64,000 nucleotides of DNA from Collybia mongolica (lineage: Eukaryota > Basidiomycota > Agaricomycetes > Agaricales > Clitocybaceae): assembly GCA_013420905.1 (NCBI GenBank), contig JAAXNY010000005.1, positions 4,402,001-4,466,000 on the forward strand. The letters are read 5' to 3'. Of this stretch, positions 44,394 through 55,657 are shown one piece after another. The notes under the pieces are model-generated. The model did not search any database. It had not been told where the DNA came from and was given only the letters and a program-made list of their open reading frames with translations. The position numbers and the translations under genes were made by a program. Position 1 is the first letter of the stretch, and every line of letters starts with the position of its first letter.

Positions 44394-45599
44394 ATGAAGG
44401 AGGCTAAGGAACACGCTAGACCTACGACTAGGTCGCGTTCCAAGAGACAGCCAGAGGACCGAAATAAAAACAGAAATAGTCGTCAAGAAAGTAACGATTC
44501 GGAGAGTAGTCGGGATAGTAGCGAAGAGGAGTTGGTAGCGCCGTCTCCTAGGAAAAAGAAAGTAAAATTTGTTGAACCATCAGTAAAGTCTCCAGTACGA
44601 AAAGAATTACCCTACATCGATGTGCCCGTGGTACCCTACATACCCCGGAGAACGGAACGCAACCCTGAACCAGTTGATCCGCTACCTAATTTTAACACTA
44701 AGCGCGGTCCGACTTATGAAACTAAGTCCCCGATAGAAGTAAAATTAAAAGGTGGCGATATAATTGCTAAAGTGTTAGACAACCCTATCACATTGACCAC
44801 GGGAGAGTTAATGGGCTCGTCAAAAACCATTAGAGATGGGATAAAGAATATTGTAACTGCCAGACGTAAGTCCCTCACCCAAAGGGACGCTAACTTGCAA
44901 ATAAACAGAATAGATGAGGAAGACGTCTTACCCTTTGGAGGGGACTGGGAACTTGATGATAACTACTTACGGCATGACGCGCTACCAGTAGAGTCAATCC
45001 CATTCCAGTCTTTCTTCATCTCGGAGTATGACCGCGGCGGAATACCTAAGGGATCTATAATATGCGGAGACCCAGTCCTACAGTATTTAGAATCTTTACC
45101 AGCTGGGGAAGAGCCCAAACAGTTGTATGTAGCAAAAGAATCGGCCTCTTTGCGCGCAGTATATCCAGTAATAAATGGGGCAGGAACGGAGGAATCTTTA
45201 TTAGATGGGGGATCCCAAATAGTATCAATGGCTAAACAAACGGCTTTAGACTTAGATATTTCATGGGATCCGGACGTTGTCATACACATGCAGAGTGCTA
45301 ATAAACAAGTTGAGAAAACAGCGGGATTAGCGCGCAATGTTCCTTTCTTGTTTAATGACATGGCCATCTACCTCCAAGTACATATCATAAATTCACCCGC
45401 ATACAAAGTATTGCTCGGGAGACCATTTGATACACTCACGGAAAGTCAGATCAAAAATGCCCGGGACGGGGGACAAGTAGTCACTATCATGGACCCTAAC
45501 ACGGGACGAAGGTGTACTATCCCTACCCATGCAAAGGGATCACCGCCTAAGCTGTTGAAAAGACAACCGGAGCAGGATTTTCGGCCTTCGATGAATTAA
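44394..45599 (+). CDS. Retrotransposon aspartic protease region
   Basis: 401 residues. After a Lys/Ser/Glu-rich leader, the retropepsin fold shows the catalytic box SLLDGGSQI (D-x-G) and the C-terminal flap-side motif VLLGRPFDTL. It should process the Gag and Pol precursors. The frame is -1 relative to gag. The ATG at 44394 lies 5 nt past the gag stop, and the frame is open only ~17 nt upstream of it within gag, so either reinitiation or frameshifting could express it. Confidence 0.8.
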   Translation: MKEAKEHARPTTRSRSKRQPEDRNKNRNSRQESNDSESSRDSSEEELVAPSPRKKKVKFVEPSVKSPVRKELPYIDVPVVPYIPRRTERNPEPVDPLPNFNTKRGPTYETKSPIEVKLKGGDIIAKVLDNPITLTTGELMGSSKTIRDGIKNIVTARRKSLTQRDANLQINRIDEEDVLPFGGDWELDDNYLRHDALPVESIPFQSFFISEYDRGGIPKGSIICGDPVLQYLESLPAGEEPKQLYVAKESASLRAVYPVINGAGTEESLLDGGSQIVSMAKQTALDLDISWDPDVVIHMQSANKQVEKTAGLARNVPFLFNDMAIYLQVHIINSPAYKVLLGRPFDTLTESQIKNARDGGQVVTIMDPNTGRRCTIPTHAKGSPPKLLKRQPEQDFRPSMN

Positions 45600-45727
45600 T
45601 CCAAAGTGATCAAGGAGAGCTAGCCGTAGAAATTGCTGAAGATGAGAACGGAAACTTTATTATAACGGGTTATAGACACCCTACTGATAAACGGAATTTT
45701 GGTCACAAAGAACTTAGAGATGTCTTT

Positions 45728-48700
45728 TTGTCTAGAAGTGATGTGAACATGAATAGTACAGTACCTGAACGCGAATTACTAGCCATGTACTTGGCTTCCG
45801 TAAATGAGCGCGATGGACCAGTAATAAACTACGAGCAGAACAGCAGCGACCCAGCAAGTACACCCACTAGACCTATGACATACGCTCAAGAACAGCCCAT
45901 GATTGATAAAGCTTTAAGTAAATTAAAGCAGTGGCAAATTGGCACCAACGAGCGCGGTCTTGGAACTGCAACAAGTGAAAAGTGTAATATTGAGCCCATG
46001 GATCAGCTAGTAGGAAAGAAGTATAAACCAGTACATTTGAAAACAAAACCAACACTGGCGGACCTGCCTGATAAATTTAGAATTATCAGAGATATAAAGG
46101 GTGACCCTTTAGCGGCCCTACCCGTTCTAATGCCTAACCCACCTCCGTTTAAACCAACTGGAAGGTATACTGAGGAAAGGCGCGCGGAATTCCAAAGGGT
46201 ACACGAAGAAGAGAGCTTCTTAAAACCTAAAGAGATGGATATAATCCACGACTTTATGTGCAAACATAATGATGGTTTTGCCTGGAATGATAGTGAGCGC
46301 GGTAGCTTTAAGAAGGAATATTTTCCTCCCGTCGAGATACCAGTAGTCCCACATACGCCGTGGACAGAAAGGAACATTAGAATCCCACCAGGGATCTATG
46401 AAGATGTTTGTAAAATCATCAAAACTAAAATTGATGCAGGAGTCTATGAGAGATCCAATTCATCATATAGGTCTAGATGGTTTACCGTATTAAAGAAAGG
46501 CCCAGGAAAGAAGCTTAGAATTGTACATAGTCTAGAACCGCTGAATGCAGTCACAATAGCGCACTCGGGCTTACCACCCGCTACCGAAGAACTAGCAGAA
46601 CACTTCGCAGGGCGCGCTTGTGGCGGAATGATGGATCTATATGTAGGATACGATGAGAGGCCTTTAGCAGAAACCTCGCGCAATCTAACCACGTTCCAAA
46701 CACCGTTTGGCGCGCTGAGACTAGTAACACTTCCTATGGGATGGACGAATTCAGTTCCAATATTTCATGATGATGTCACATACATCCTACAGGATGAGGT
46801 ACCACATGTCACAATACCCTACATTGATGATGTACCCGTGCGCGGTCCAGCAACGCGCTACGAACTGCCGGACGGAACAGAAGAAGAGCTACCTGGTGCT
46901 CCAGGTGTTAGGCGCTTCTTCTGGGAACATATGCAAAATGTAAATCGCGTCGTACAGAGAATGAAGTATTCTGGAGGAACGTTTTCAGGATATAAGTCTA
47001 TGTTATGCGCAAGTGAAATTCTAGTGGTAGGACATAGATGTACCTATGAAGGACGAAAACCTACTACAGATAGAATCGGTGTAGTTGAAAGATGGGGACC
47101 ATGCAAAGATGTCAGTGAAGTACGCGCTTACATGGGAACTATTGGTGTATGCAGGAATTTCATTAAAGACTTCGCCCGTATAGGCCAACCAATTCAAAAG
47201 TTAACTAGAAGTAGCGAACCTTGGATATGGGGGCCTGAGCAAGAAGAAGCGCAGCAGCTATTGTTAGACGCACTTAAAAATAGCCCCGCGCTCCGTCCAA
47301 TTAATTACACCTGGAATACGCCAGTGGTATTGTCAGTAGATACGTCATGGAAAGCCGTAGGCTACTATATCTATCAGGAAGACCCTGATATACCTGGAAG
47401 AAAGCACTATGCTAGATTTGACTCAATAACTCTGAATGAGCGCGAAGCGCGCTTCTCACAACCCAAACGAGAGCTATTCGGATTGATGAGAGTTCTAATG
47501 GCATGTTATTATTGGTTTATTGGAGTACGAAATTTGGTAGTGGAAACGGATGCAAAGTACATTAAGGGGATGTTATCAAACCCAAGTCTAGGACCTAATG
47601 CAACGGTAAATAGGTGGATTGATAGGATACTTATGTTCCACTTTACTCTGGTTCATAAAGCTGGTAAAGGCTTTGGCCCAGATGGTCTGTCAAGACGAGA
47701 CGCGCGGCTAGGGGATCCTGTCTACCCGGACCCAGACAATGGTTACGACGAACCCTCAGGTCCTTTAAAGTTTATCAACCCAACGGAAGGGTTAGATGAC
47801 CCTTTGGAGCTGTCAGATTTTAAAGAGGAGATCGACACGCGCGGCGGATATTTATTCCAACTTGCGAAGGAAATCTCTGATTTTGAAGTTGAAGTAAACA
47901 ATGCCTGGGCTGGTGAAGCAGCATTTATTGGAGAAGTAAAACAGCACTTAGGTTTAGGACGGTTCGGTATTCAAAGAGAAGCTTATCTAAAGCAACTTGT
48001 AAATACTACTGTCATACCCGATGAAAAGTTTAAATATGACCCTAATGTAAGGGAAGTATATGACGAGTCTAAACGAACACCTACGGCGCAGGAACAGGAT
48101 AAAAACCTACCTTTAATAAAAGAATGGTTAAAAAGACCACAAAAGAGACCAAAAGGAATGACGGATCGCGCCTACCTAAAGTTTGCAAGGCAGGCGTCTA
48201 ATTTCTTTTTGGATCCAGAAGGCAGGATGTATAGGAAAAATATCGATAGCGCGCACCAGCTTGTTGTTGATAAAAATCACCGAACATATATGATGAAGGC
48301 GTCTCACGATTCTGTTGGACATAGGGGTTTCTATGCAACAAAATCCTTAATAGATAAAAGATTTTGGTGGCCAGAAATGGAACGCGATGTATCATGGTAT
48401 GTGAAGTCATGTCACATCTGTCAGACAAGGCTCTTAACTTTGTTGAGAATCCCTCCTGTCATAACCCACACGCCGTCTATATTCCAAGTATTGCATGCGG
48501 ACACCATGTATATGAGCCCATCGTCTAATGGTTATAAATACATTGTCCAAGGAAGATGTGCGCTGTCTTCGTGGATGGAAGGCGCGCCCCTCAAATCTGA
48601 GGATGGCAAGACCTTGGGAAGGTGGCTGTTCGAAGAAGTAATTTGTAGATGGGGTTCCCTAACGGAAATTGTAACGGATAATGGTCCTGCCTTTGTCGCA

Positions 48701-49594
48701 GCCAAAGCGTGGCTGGAATCCAAGTATGGTATTACAGGAATAAGTATATCACCATACAATTCCAAAGGAAATGGGATTGCCGAGCGCGCACATTGGGATG
48801 TGCATCAAGCTGTCTTCAAAGCTACAGGTGGTGATGTAAAGAAGTGGTACTACTTCTTCCACCATGTAATGTGGGCTGACAGAATTACTATACGGAAAGG
48901 GATGGGTTGCTCCCCCTATTTTATGATTATGGGCGCGCACCCAACCTTGCCATTAGATATTATTGAAGCCACTTGGTTAGTAAAGTTACCAGGAAAAATA
49001 TTGACTACAGAGGAACTCATTGGGTTTAGAGCGCAGGCTCTAGCTAAGCACGTCCAGCATGTGGCCGATATGAGGAAACGTATCAATATAGAAAAATGAA
49101 GGAGACTATTACAGTATGAGAAGGATCACAGCGCAACCATCAGAGACTATGATTTCAAACCAGGAAGTTTAGTACTAGTTAGAAATACCGAGGTCGAAAG
49201 TTTGCTCGATAAAAAGCTGAAGCCACGGTACCTGGGACCAATGATAGTCCTGAGACGAAACCACGGGGGAGCCTATATTGTTTGCGAAATGGATGGATCG
49301 GTGTGGCAACATAAAGTGGGGGCGTTTAGGGTTATTCCCTATTTTGCTAGGAGTACAATTGAACTGCTGGATAATCTGCAAGATCTAATAGACATCTCTA
49401 GCGAAACACTAAATGCTTTAGTGGAATCGAAAGATCCTGCTAATAGGCAAGTTTACAAGGAGCGTGACTATACTTTTGACAGAGTCCAATTGGATCGGTC
49501 CGGTTCAGAGTCAAGCTCTAGTGAGAACACTGAGGAGGGGATAGCGCCGGCGCTACCACAAACTACTACGTCACACCGGAAGTTGCATAGGTGA
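45728..49594 (+). pseudogene. Retrotransposon pol (RT, RNase H, integrase), one in-frame stop
   Basis: Open 45728-49099, then the same frame continues 49100-49594 after TGA 49097-49099. Reverse transcriptase has YIDD (in TIPYIDDVPV); RNase H starts VLSVDTSWKAVGYYIY. Integrase has the HHCC zinc finger (H...CHICQ) and catalytic D (LHADTMY), D (VTDNGPAF) and E (GNGIAERAHW), followed by a chromodomain-less C-terminal barrel ([20 protein letters not shown]). The frame is open in the -1 register for ~54 nt upstream of the protease stop and on to the ATG, so a -1 frameshift from the protease is plausible. The stop cuts off only the integrase C-terminal domain; an Arg codon (CGA) is expected there. 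Confidence 0.88.
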
Positions 49595-49740
49595 TAAATC
49601 AGTATGGAAACAGAAGCAGTAAAGACAGTATAAGCAACTAAGCTAAGTAGTAAGGACAGTGTTAAGCCGAGTAAAGACAGTAATACAAAGGAGCGTGGGG
49701 AGGGACACCATAACTCAAGAGGAAGTTAATTGGACTGTCC

Positions 49741-51123
49741 TCAAGCAGATATGAAGTCGTCTTCAACCTCGGGCAAGGGCACGTCAGCCGGAGCTACCTC
49801 CTCCTTATCATTGTCATCCTGGTCATGGACTTCCGTAGCGCTCGCAGTGGCAGCCTCGTCAGAGCCCCCCTCCAGAGCAGCCTCGTTCATTAGACCGTTG
49901 AGGCGAGTAACCTCGTCCATAGTGGCATCACGACGCTTCAATAAGAAGGACACTGTATGACTGATCTCCTCCAACTCAGCGCGGTAGTTTAAGAGCATCC
50001 TACCGAGGGCTTGCTTGGTGTGCGACATGGGATCGCCCGCGTCTGCAATCAAGCGCGCCTGCGCTAAGACTACATCGTGCTCCTTGGAGGGACGGAAGTC
50101 AATAAAGACACGAGTATCTGATGCACAGTCGGTGTAAATTTAGAACCATCTATTATTAGAAAACGTACCCTCAGCAGATGCCTTTGGATCTTCATCCGGG
50201 GTGTCCTGCCTCGTACGCTTTTTGGGACGAAGAGTGCTGCCGCGATTGAGCTCGGAACGCTTACCGTCCTGTAGGAATAAGAAACAAAGTAATAGACAGA
50301 GCAAAAACAAGAATGGGTACCTTGATGGCAGCCTTTTCAGCCTTAGTCCTTTTGACACGGGGAACCTTAATGTTCTCCTTCTCCTTGCGGCTACGGGTGA
50401 TTGGTCCTTCACTAAGGAGACGACTAGTCACTGATCCAGAGACAGCAGCACTAGCCGTAACGCCGGAATCAATGACCATATTCTTGAGTAAAGAAGAGAC
50501 GCCATTGAGTATGTCGCGCACTGACAGCGCGGTAGCTAAAAAGGAACATACCGAGTCAGTACCAGACATTTCAATGTCACCGTCATATTCACCGCCAGCA
50601 ATGACCTCGCCTGGAATAGTGGTACCATCCGCTTCACCACCAGTAGCAGGGACCTAGTACCAGAAAACCATGGTTTAAAGAGCAGTACAGTACGAGATGA
50701 GGTAAAAAGCACGCACCGCGGTTTGAGACAGGTGCTCAGTGCAGACCTTTTCACGGTGACGGTGAATAGCGGCAGTCAGAGTCACAATGTTATGGTAAAC
50801 AGGCTCTTGAAGTAACTCGGGGTATACATGTTGTAGTCCCTGGAATGCCTTACGGACGCCAAAAATAACATTCTGCCAGGACCGCTCCGTCAAAACCAAT
50901 TTGGACTCAGTCAGGAGTAGCTGTAAATTGTAAAAGTTGGTTACAAAAACAGCGTTTTAAAAAGTGTAATTGGTAAAAAGTGTACCGCGGTTTCGCCTAA
51001 CTTCCGGACGCTGACCCTTTGTTCAACAAGGGTGTCCATCGATAAACGAGCTTGAAAGGTGTGCCACTGAGCTTGGACCATCTTGAAGTTCTCGATGTCT
51101 TGATAGTTGGGGGGGCTAGTCAT
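49741..51123 (-). CDS. Antisense accessory gene A of the retrotransposon
   Basis: Five exons join in phase: 51123-50986, 50920-50717, 50653-50321, 50268-50169 and 50117-49741 (1152 nt, 383 residues). It runs opposite to gag-pol, inside the element. The N-terminal ~115 residues are helical (IENFKMVQAQWHTFQARLSM; SWQNVIFGVRKAFQGLQHVY). The middle is disordered with two basic NLS-like clusters (KVPRVKRTKAEKAA and RPKKRTRQD). A helical segment near 270-330 is likely coiled coil, and the tail is acidic. I do not recognise a named domain. All introns have good GT/AG sites and no stop intervenes, which argues for selection or recent capture. The role is unknown; it may be a nuclear protein. Confidence 0.65.
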
Positions 51124-51829
51124 AATGATGCAGAGGAAATTGATTCTTTGAACCAGAACGTTGAAAAGAGAGTATAATAGAGTCAGGCGATGTCTTGGGA
51201 CAAAAAGCACAGCCAGTGCCCTTTTTATACCTCTACGACTAGAGAAGCGCTACCCAGTCTCTCATTCATTGCGCGCGTTCTATCCCCAGAAAAATCTATA
51301 CATTTCAACTGAACAGGTCCGAGACGCGTGCCTAATTGAAATGCTGGGCCCAATTGAAAAAGGAGCTCCGTAAAAATTCATGTGGAGCGCGGCAGTGTCC
51401 GCATGACAACTGGGACAGTTGTTGTCAGTGTTGAGGGGGAGAGGGGTATAAGCAAAATCGATTTGGAAAAACCTACCAAGGTTACAAGGATTGAAATAGA
51501 TTGTCTATAAAAAGTCAGTGATCGCACCACGGTCTTAATGATCGAGAGAATTGCACCAGAATTAAACTGTACTATTTATAACTTAAGTAGCCGGTGCAAG
51601 GGCGGAAGCTTTCTTATGAAGACAATAGAACAACGGGTAAACCAATTGTATTGTTTATAGTCCAGGGGACTGTATGTAGAAACATGTGTTGGACTTCAAT
51701 TAATAAAATTGAAGCCCAACAAAAGGCGGGGGAATAAGTAGTATGTAAGGGCACAGGGGCCCGGGAAAACACAAGTAGATAAAAAAAAAAAAAAAAAAAA
51801 AAAAACATAGGGGGGGGGGCGCGGCGCGG
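51124..51829. other. Region between the two antisense genes
   Basis: Would contain the gene A promoter and gene B terminator. It holds an A24 run (51782-51805), read as poly-T after gene B. Nothing else is recognised. Confidence 0.4.
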
Positions 51830-53760
51830 CTACTCCTCCTCGCTGTCAGGCATGGACGAAGAGGAACTTGACGACAAAGAACCGTCATCAACCTCTGCTT
51901 CTTCCTCCAAGGGCGGCCAAGGGAGGTTCTGGAAATCCGCGTAGAAGAGGAGAGCGCTCTCCGTGGCTGGCGTAGTCAGCAAGAGGTTTTGAAGGCCCTC
52001 CAGGCCTTCCTCCTCGTACAACTTACCAATGGTGCCAACTATGCGTGCCAACAAGGAGTTGCGCATTTCAAGCACGCGGTTAGCGGCCTGAATGACCTCC
52101 GCGGCAAGAGAGTCCACGTCGCCTAGCTGAGCATAGGCTTCAGCAACCGCTAGTAGAATAAGTAAAATCATTAGTAAACGAAAAGACAGAAAGAAAATGG
52201 CTTACTAGAAATGCCCGCACCAAGCATCGGCCCCAGATCCTCATGAAGCCTAGCGCGCTTCTGGGGAGTGAGACTGAAGCTGCACTTCCCCTTCTTGGCG
52301 GTGGCGCATTCAACACACGGTTTACCCCAACCGTTGAAGGAGCACTCGATGTCGCTGCGGGTGGCGCACATCGTGCAAGGATAGCCCACCTAGTAAGGAT
52401 GATCAGTAACAAGAAATAAAAGAGTAATGAACATACGGTAGAGCGCCGAGGCGCAAGGTCAGCCAGCAGGGAGGTAATAGGGGATTGTAGCAGCGTCAGC
52501 TCCCGGTTGGGAACCAGCGCGTGCTTGCGGCGTGTCGCCTGAACCCTATCCCTAGAACGAGTGGTCTTACGTGACCGGCGAGGAGAAGGGGCCGCGGGAG
52601 GTAACAACTCCGCGAACCCCTCTTGAGCCAACTGGCGTGCGATCTCTTCATCAAAGAGCCGGAGCTCGGGGACCTCAACCTTTACCGGCGGCTGCCCAGA
52701 GGACTAAGGAGATAAAAATGAGTAAAAGTAAATGAGTTCAAAAGAGAAAAGAGACATACGGGACCTGCTGCCGAGGGACGCAGCGCGGCATCACTGCCAG
52801 CCCCCTGGGCGCGCGACATGTCGGACTAGAATTTTGAAAGCAAGTCAGGAATAATGTGAAACCCGTGAAGTAAAGGATGGTATATACCTGGGGAACCGCG
52901 CGGCCTTTGCCCTTGGACCCTTCGTTACGCTTCCGCTTGAGGGGCTATTGAAATAAGTCAACCACAGAAGAAAAGTAATAAAAAGCAGTATTAGACAAAC
53001 CGCTGGTACCAAGACCGGGGAGTGCGCCGGCAAGGGCGCGGCGGACCAACTGTCCCGGTACTGATGGTAACGGCGCGGTGTGCCAACCATGCGAGGAGGG
53101 ACGAGGAAAGTATCCTGAAAGATACTTTCACCGTTGTCGCGCTCGAAGCGCGACCCCACCTGGTCCAGGACTTGCTCCACAGTGGGAGCCTGGCCCTAAA
53201 GTAAAAGGTAGTCAGCTTGACAAGGGCAGGCAGAGTAAAGAAGTAAACAAGTCACTTACCAGAAGAATGGAATTGTGGCCCAGGTCAGTCGATATGACCG
53301 TGTGCCAGGAAGACCACGAAGCCTCGCGCGCGTCGACAGGGATGCGCATCACTTGAAGGTGAAGCGCGTGCAGGAGGAGAATAGCCGGATATGGCAGCAA
53401 AAAACGCGCGCCACGGACCACGCCAGTGATGGCATCCTGAGACCAGTAAATAAGTAAAAAGTTTTAATAAGTAAAGGATGGGTGTACGATAAGCATGGAG
53501 CAGTGATCGACGAAGTCAATCAACTCGTCGAGGTCAAGGGGGCCCTGATGGTCCATACGGGGCGCGAGCTCCTCGGCCATAATAATCCACCCTTGCTCCA
53601 TGGCGACGAAGACATCGCCCTCGGCATCTTCAAGGAGGTCGGAAAACGAGGGGACCGGCTGGTCCACATAGACCATAGTGGGGGAACAGCCCTCAGTCGG
53701 TAAAATCGCGGCGGAGAGCAAGAGGGACAGCGCGGAAGGCAAGCGCAGGGCACGAGCCAT
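51830..53760 (-). CDS. Antisense accessory gene B with a Zn2Cys6-like cluster
   Basis: Eight exons join in phase: 53760-53488, 53436-53260, 53195-53001, 52944-52888, 52825-52760, 52703-52437, 52389-52206 and 52149-51830 (1539 nt, 512 residues). An N-terminal ~215-residue conserved region includes GQAPTVEQVLDQVGSRFERD and RMVGTPRRYHQYRDSW, sequence I recall from unnamed mushroom proteins. A basic KRKRNEGSKGKGR (NLS-like) follows. Exon 7 carries C-x2-C-x7-C-x8-C-x2-C-x7-C, close to the Zn(II)2Cys6 cluster of fungal transcription factors (usual inner spacing x6). A helical segment and acidic Ser-rich tail (MPDSEEE) end the protein. The layout suggests a DNA-binding regulator carried by the element; this is inference. 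Confidence 0.7.
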
Positions 53761-54217
53761 GGCAGAGGAGGAAGTAGAAGATATTTGGTTTAGAAAAGTT
53801 GGAGCGTTTGAGTGATGCGAATAGCAATGAAATTTAGAAATGGGCTATAAAGTCCAAATTGTCTAAAACTTAGCAAGGGCGCGAGCTTTTAAAACGCACA
53901 ACCCTGCATTGCGAAGTTCTAAAGGACAAGCAGGAGTACCGATCTCTTGCTGAAGTGTCAGAAACATAACGAGAGAAAGGTTCAGATGACTGAAATATCT
54001 GTAAAGCGATGTCCGAATGTCAAGTATTCTCTCAGGAGCCGTATATAACTGTCACGATCCTGATGGGAAGTAAACCTCTGGGCTCGATCCCAACCTCGCG
54101 CACCTACCTGTCTAAAAGCGGAACCATTGTAACCTTGTACTGAAAGATTAGACGCGTGCAGACCCGAAGTATTGGACCAACATGCCGGCAAAGAGAGACT
54201 GAGGACAGTCTACATTT

Positions 54218-54232
54218 GTGGTATGGGGGAGA
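54218..54232 (+). promoter_or_regulatory. Candidate polypurine tract
   Basis: GGTATGGGGGAGATGA directly abuts the 3' LTR. A purine-rich run here is the expected plus-strand primer site. Confidence 0.6.
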
Positions 54233-55450
54233 TGATAGGGCCCGAAATTGTTTGCACTTATAAAGTCGACAAGTAAGGCTATTAGTATCATTTCTAATAA
54301 CCAAGTAAACGGTAATAAAGGATTAGAGTCGAGCTCCAAGACGGCTAATCAGAGTGAACTAGTCTAATGGATAATACACTATCAGTACAGAGGACTATGA
54401 GTACGGTCTATTATTAGTCCTATTCACCATGCCCGGTTACAACCTCGGTGTCTTAGTTCATAAGTAACCGTTGTAGTATGATATCATTAGTCCGGGGATC
54501 ATCATTAATAGGAGAAGTAATTATAAATTCGGGACTTGCACAACCCGATCCTAGTCAGGGGTACTTGGTGTTAACTACCGGAAGTGGCGGGACCCCGTGA
54601 AAAGCAACCGGGACAATCAGGAGGAGTAAATGACAGTGCCGCGCTGTTTTAAATAACGGAGCGCGCGGTCGCGACTTGATAAGAGTTTAGCCAGCTCTTT
54701 CAATATTTGATAAGTAACCAGTAAACGGCATAATTGGCACGCATGGCGCGCGCGCCAAGTTGTAGAGGACGCATCAGCATTGAATACAGATCCTTGGCGC
54801 GCGGGAGCGCGGTTCCGTGTAAAATTTACAATTCCGTATGATATTTAGTTTGTACACTATAAATAGACTGTAGATAAGTAGCGCTAAGAAAAGGAATCTT
54901 GCCCCCACTTCGCGCGACTATAGAGTATACAAATCACATTTGTTAAAACACTATTGCATGTCCGAATTAAGGATCAGATTGCTTCAACGTGTCTTGATTG
55001 GAATTGATTGGAGAACCACAGAATTAAAGAAACTTAGTTCACTTGGAACTTAGTACCGTATTGTCCGTTGGAATTACTAGGCACTTGGCCTAAGTGCACT
55101 TGGCACTGTATTGTTTGATAAGTCGCTTGGACTTATAGATCCGCTTGGGATCACTAATAATTGAACGTACACTTGGTACTCAGTCTATTGGATCGAGAGA
55201 TTTTATAAATATACCTAGCAGGTTTTTGAACCTGTGTTGAAGCTTTTGTCTAAATCGAACCCGTTGAGAGATCATTGGAAAGGGCTTTGGCTAGTACTAT
55301 TCAAAGCTTAGTGCTTCTAAGCACTTGAACCCGAACTCAAAACAGGCGATTCCTACTGTTCGTGTGTTGATTGTTAGGTTTGGTGTGTGTGTGTGTGAAG
55401 GATTACATTACATAGCATCAGCGCACTTATAGCCCAGGAGCCCCCTTTCA
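54233..55450 (+). repeat. 3' LTR
   Basis: 1218-bp partner of 41198-42415, same limits and length, followed by the GCGC target duplicate. Its antisense strand lies upstream of antisense gene B and could provide that gene's promoter. Confidence 0.95.
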
Positions 55451-55657
55451 GCGCATATATTCAGACTGCAACGAAAGCCAAAAGACCCTCCAACGTCTCA
55501 AAGCCTGCACCCGATACAGTGTTGCGTGTTAAGCGCCGTGTGGGATACGAGGTAACGGAGCCCGAGGCAGAAACTGAGAGGGCGCCAGACAAGAGGCAGC
55601 ATATGGACATAGATGACACAAGCCCACTGGTGCAGAGGTTCACCATGCAAATGTAAG

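Larger units (their letters stand above)
41198..55450 (+). mobile_element. Ty3/gypsy-like LTR retrotransposon with antisense genes
   Basis: 14,253 bp from TGATAG to TTTCA, two 1218-bp LTRs, 4-bp target duplication GCGC (41194-41197 and 55451-55454). Sense strand: gag, protease and pol in three frames. Between pol and the 3' LTR (49.7-53.8 kb) lie two spliced genes on the opposite strand. The integrase follows the RNase H, the Ty3/gypsy order. I noticed only one substitution between the LTRs on reading (about 41607 versus 54640), so the insertion is recent. Confidence 0.93.
40228..55657 (+). pseudogene. Unnamed mushroom-family gene with an LTR retrotransposon in its last intron
   Basis: Exons: 40228-40323; 40378 to about 40970 (then a GTGAGT donor); about 41008-41154; and, after the retrotransposon, 55499-55657 ending in TAA. 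Blocks I recall from unnamed agaricomycete proteins: HPTTWCLLQEG, EEIVFSVRGVIIAKDLPPIL, FADGQMESWSAAGLPGPNN, FRLGDIVEIQVSFVAVPLKG and a basic-acidic tail (RVKRRVGYEVTEPEAE). No function is known to me. The gene is broken before the insertion: TAG at 40585-40587 (CAG expected) and a one-base shift at about 40610. The final intron was about 54 nt (donor GTATAG at 41155, acceptor CAG before 55499) and is now ~14.3 kb because of the insertion between 41197 and 55451. Confidence 0.6.

Noticed and set aside
44300..44394. Stop-codon readthrough from gag into protease
   Set aside because: The frame after the gag TAG meets another stop within three codons; the protease frame is -1.
50525..50552. A 15-nt intron in antisense gene A at a GTATGT site
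   Set aside because: Too short, and the frame is open straight through; treated as exon.
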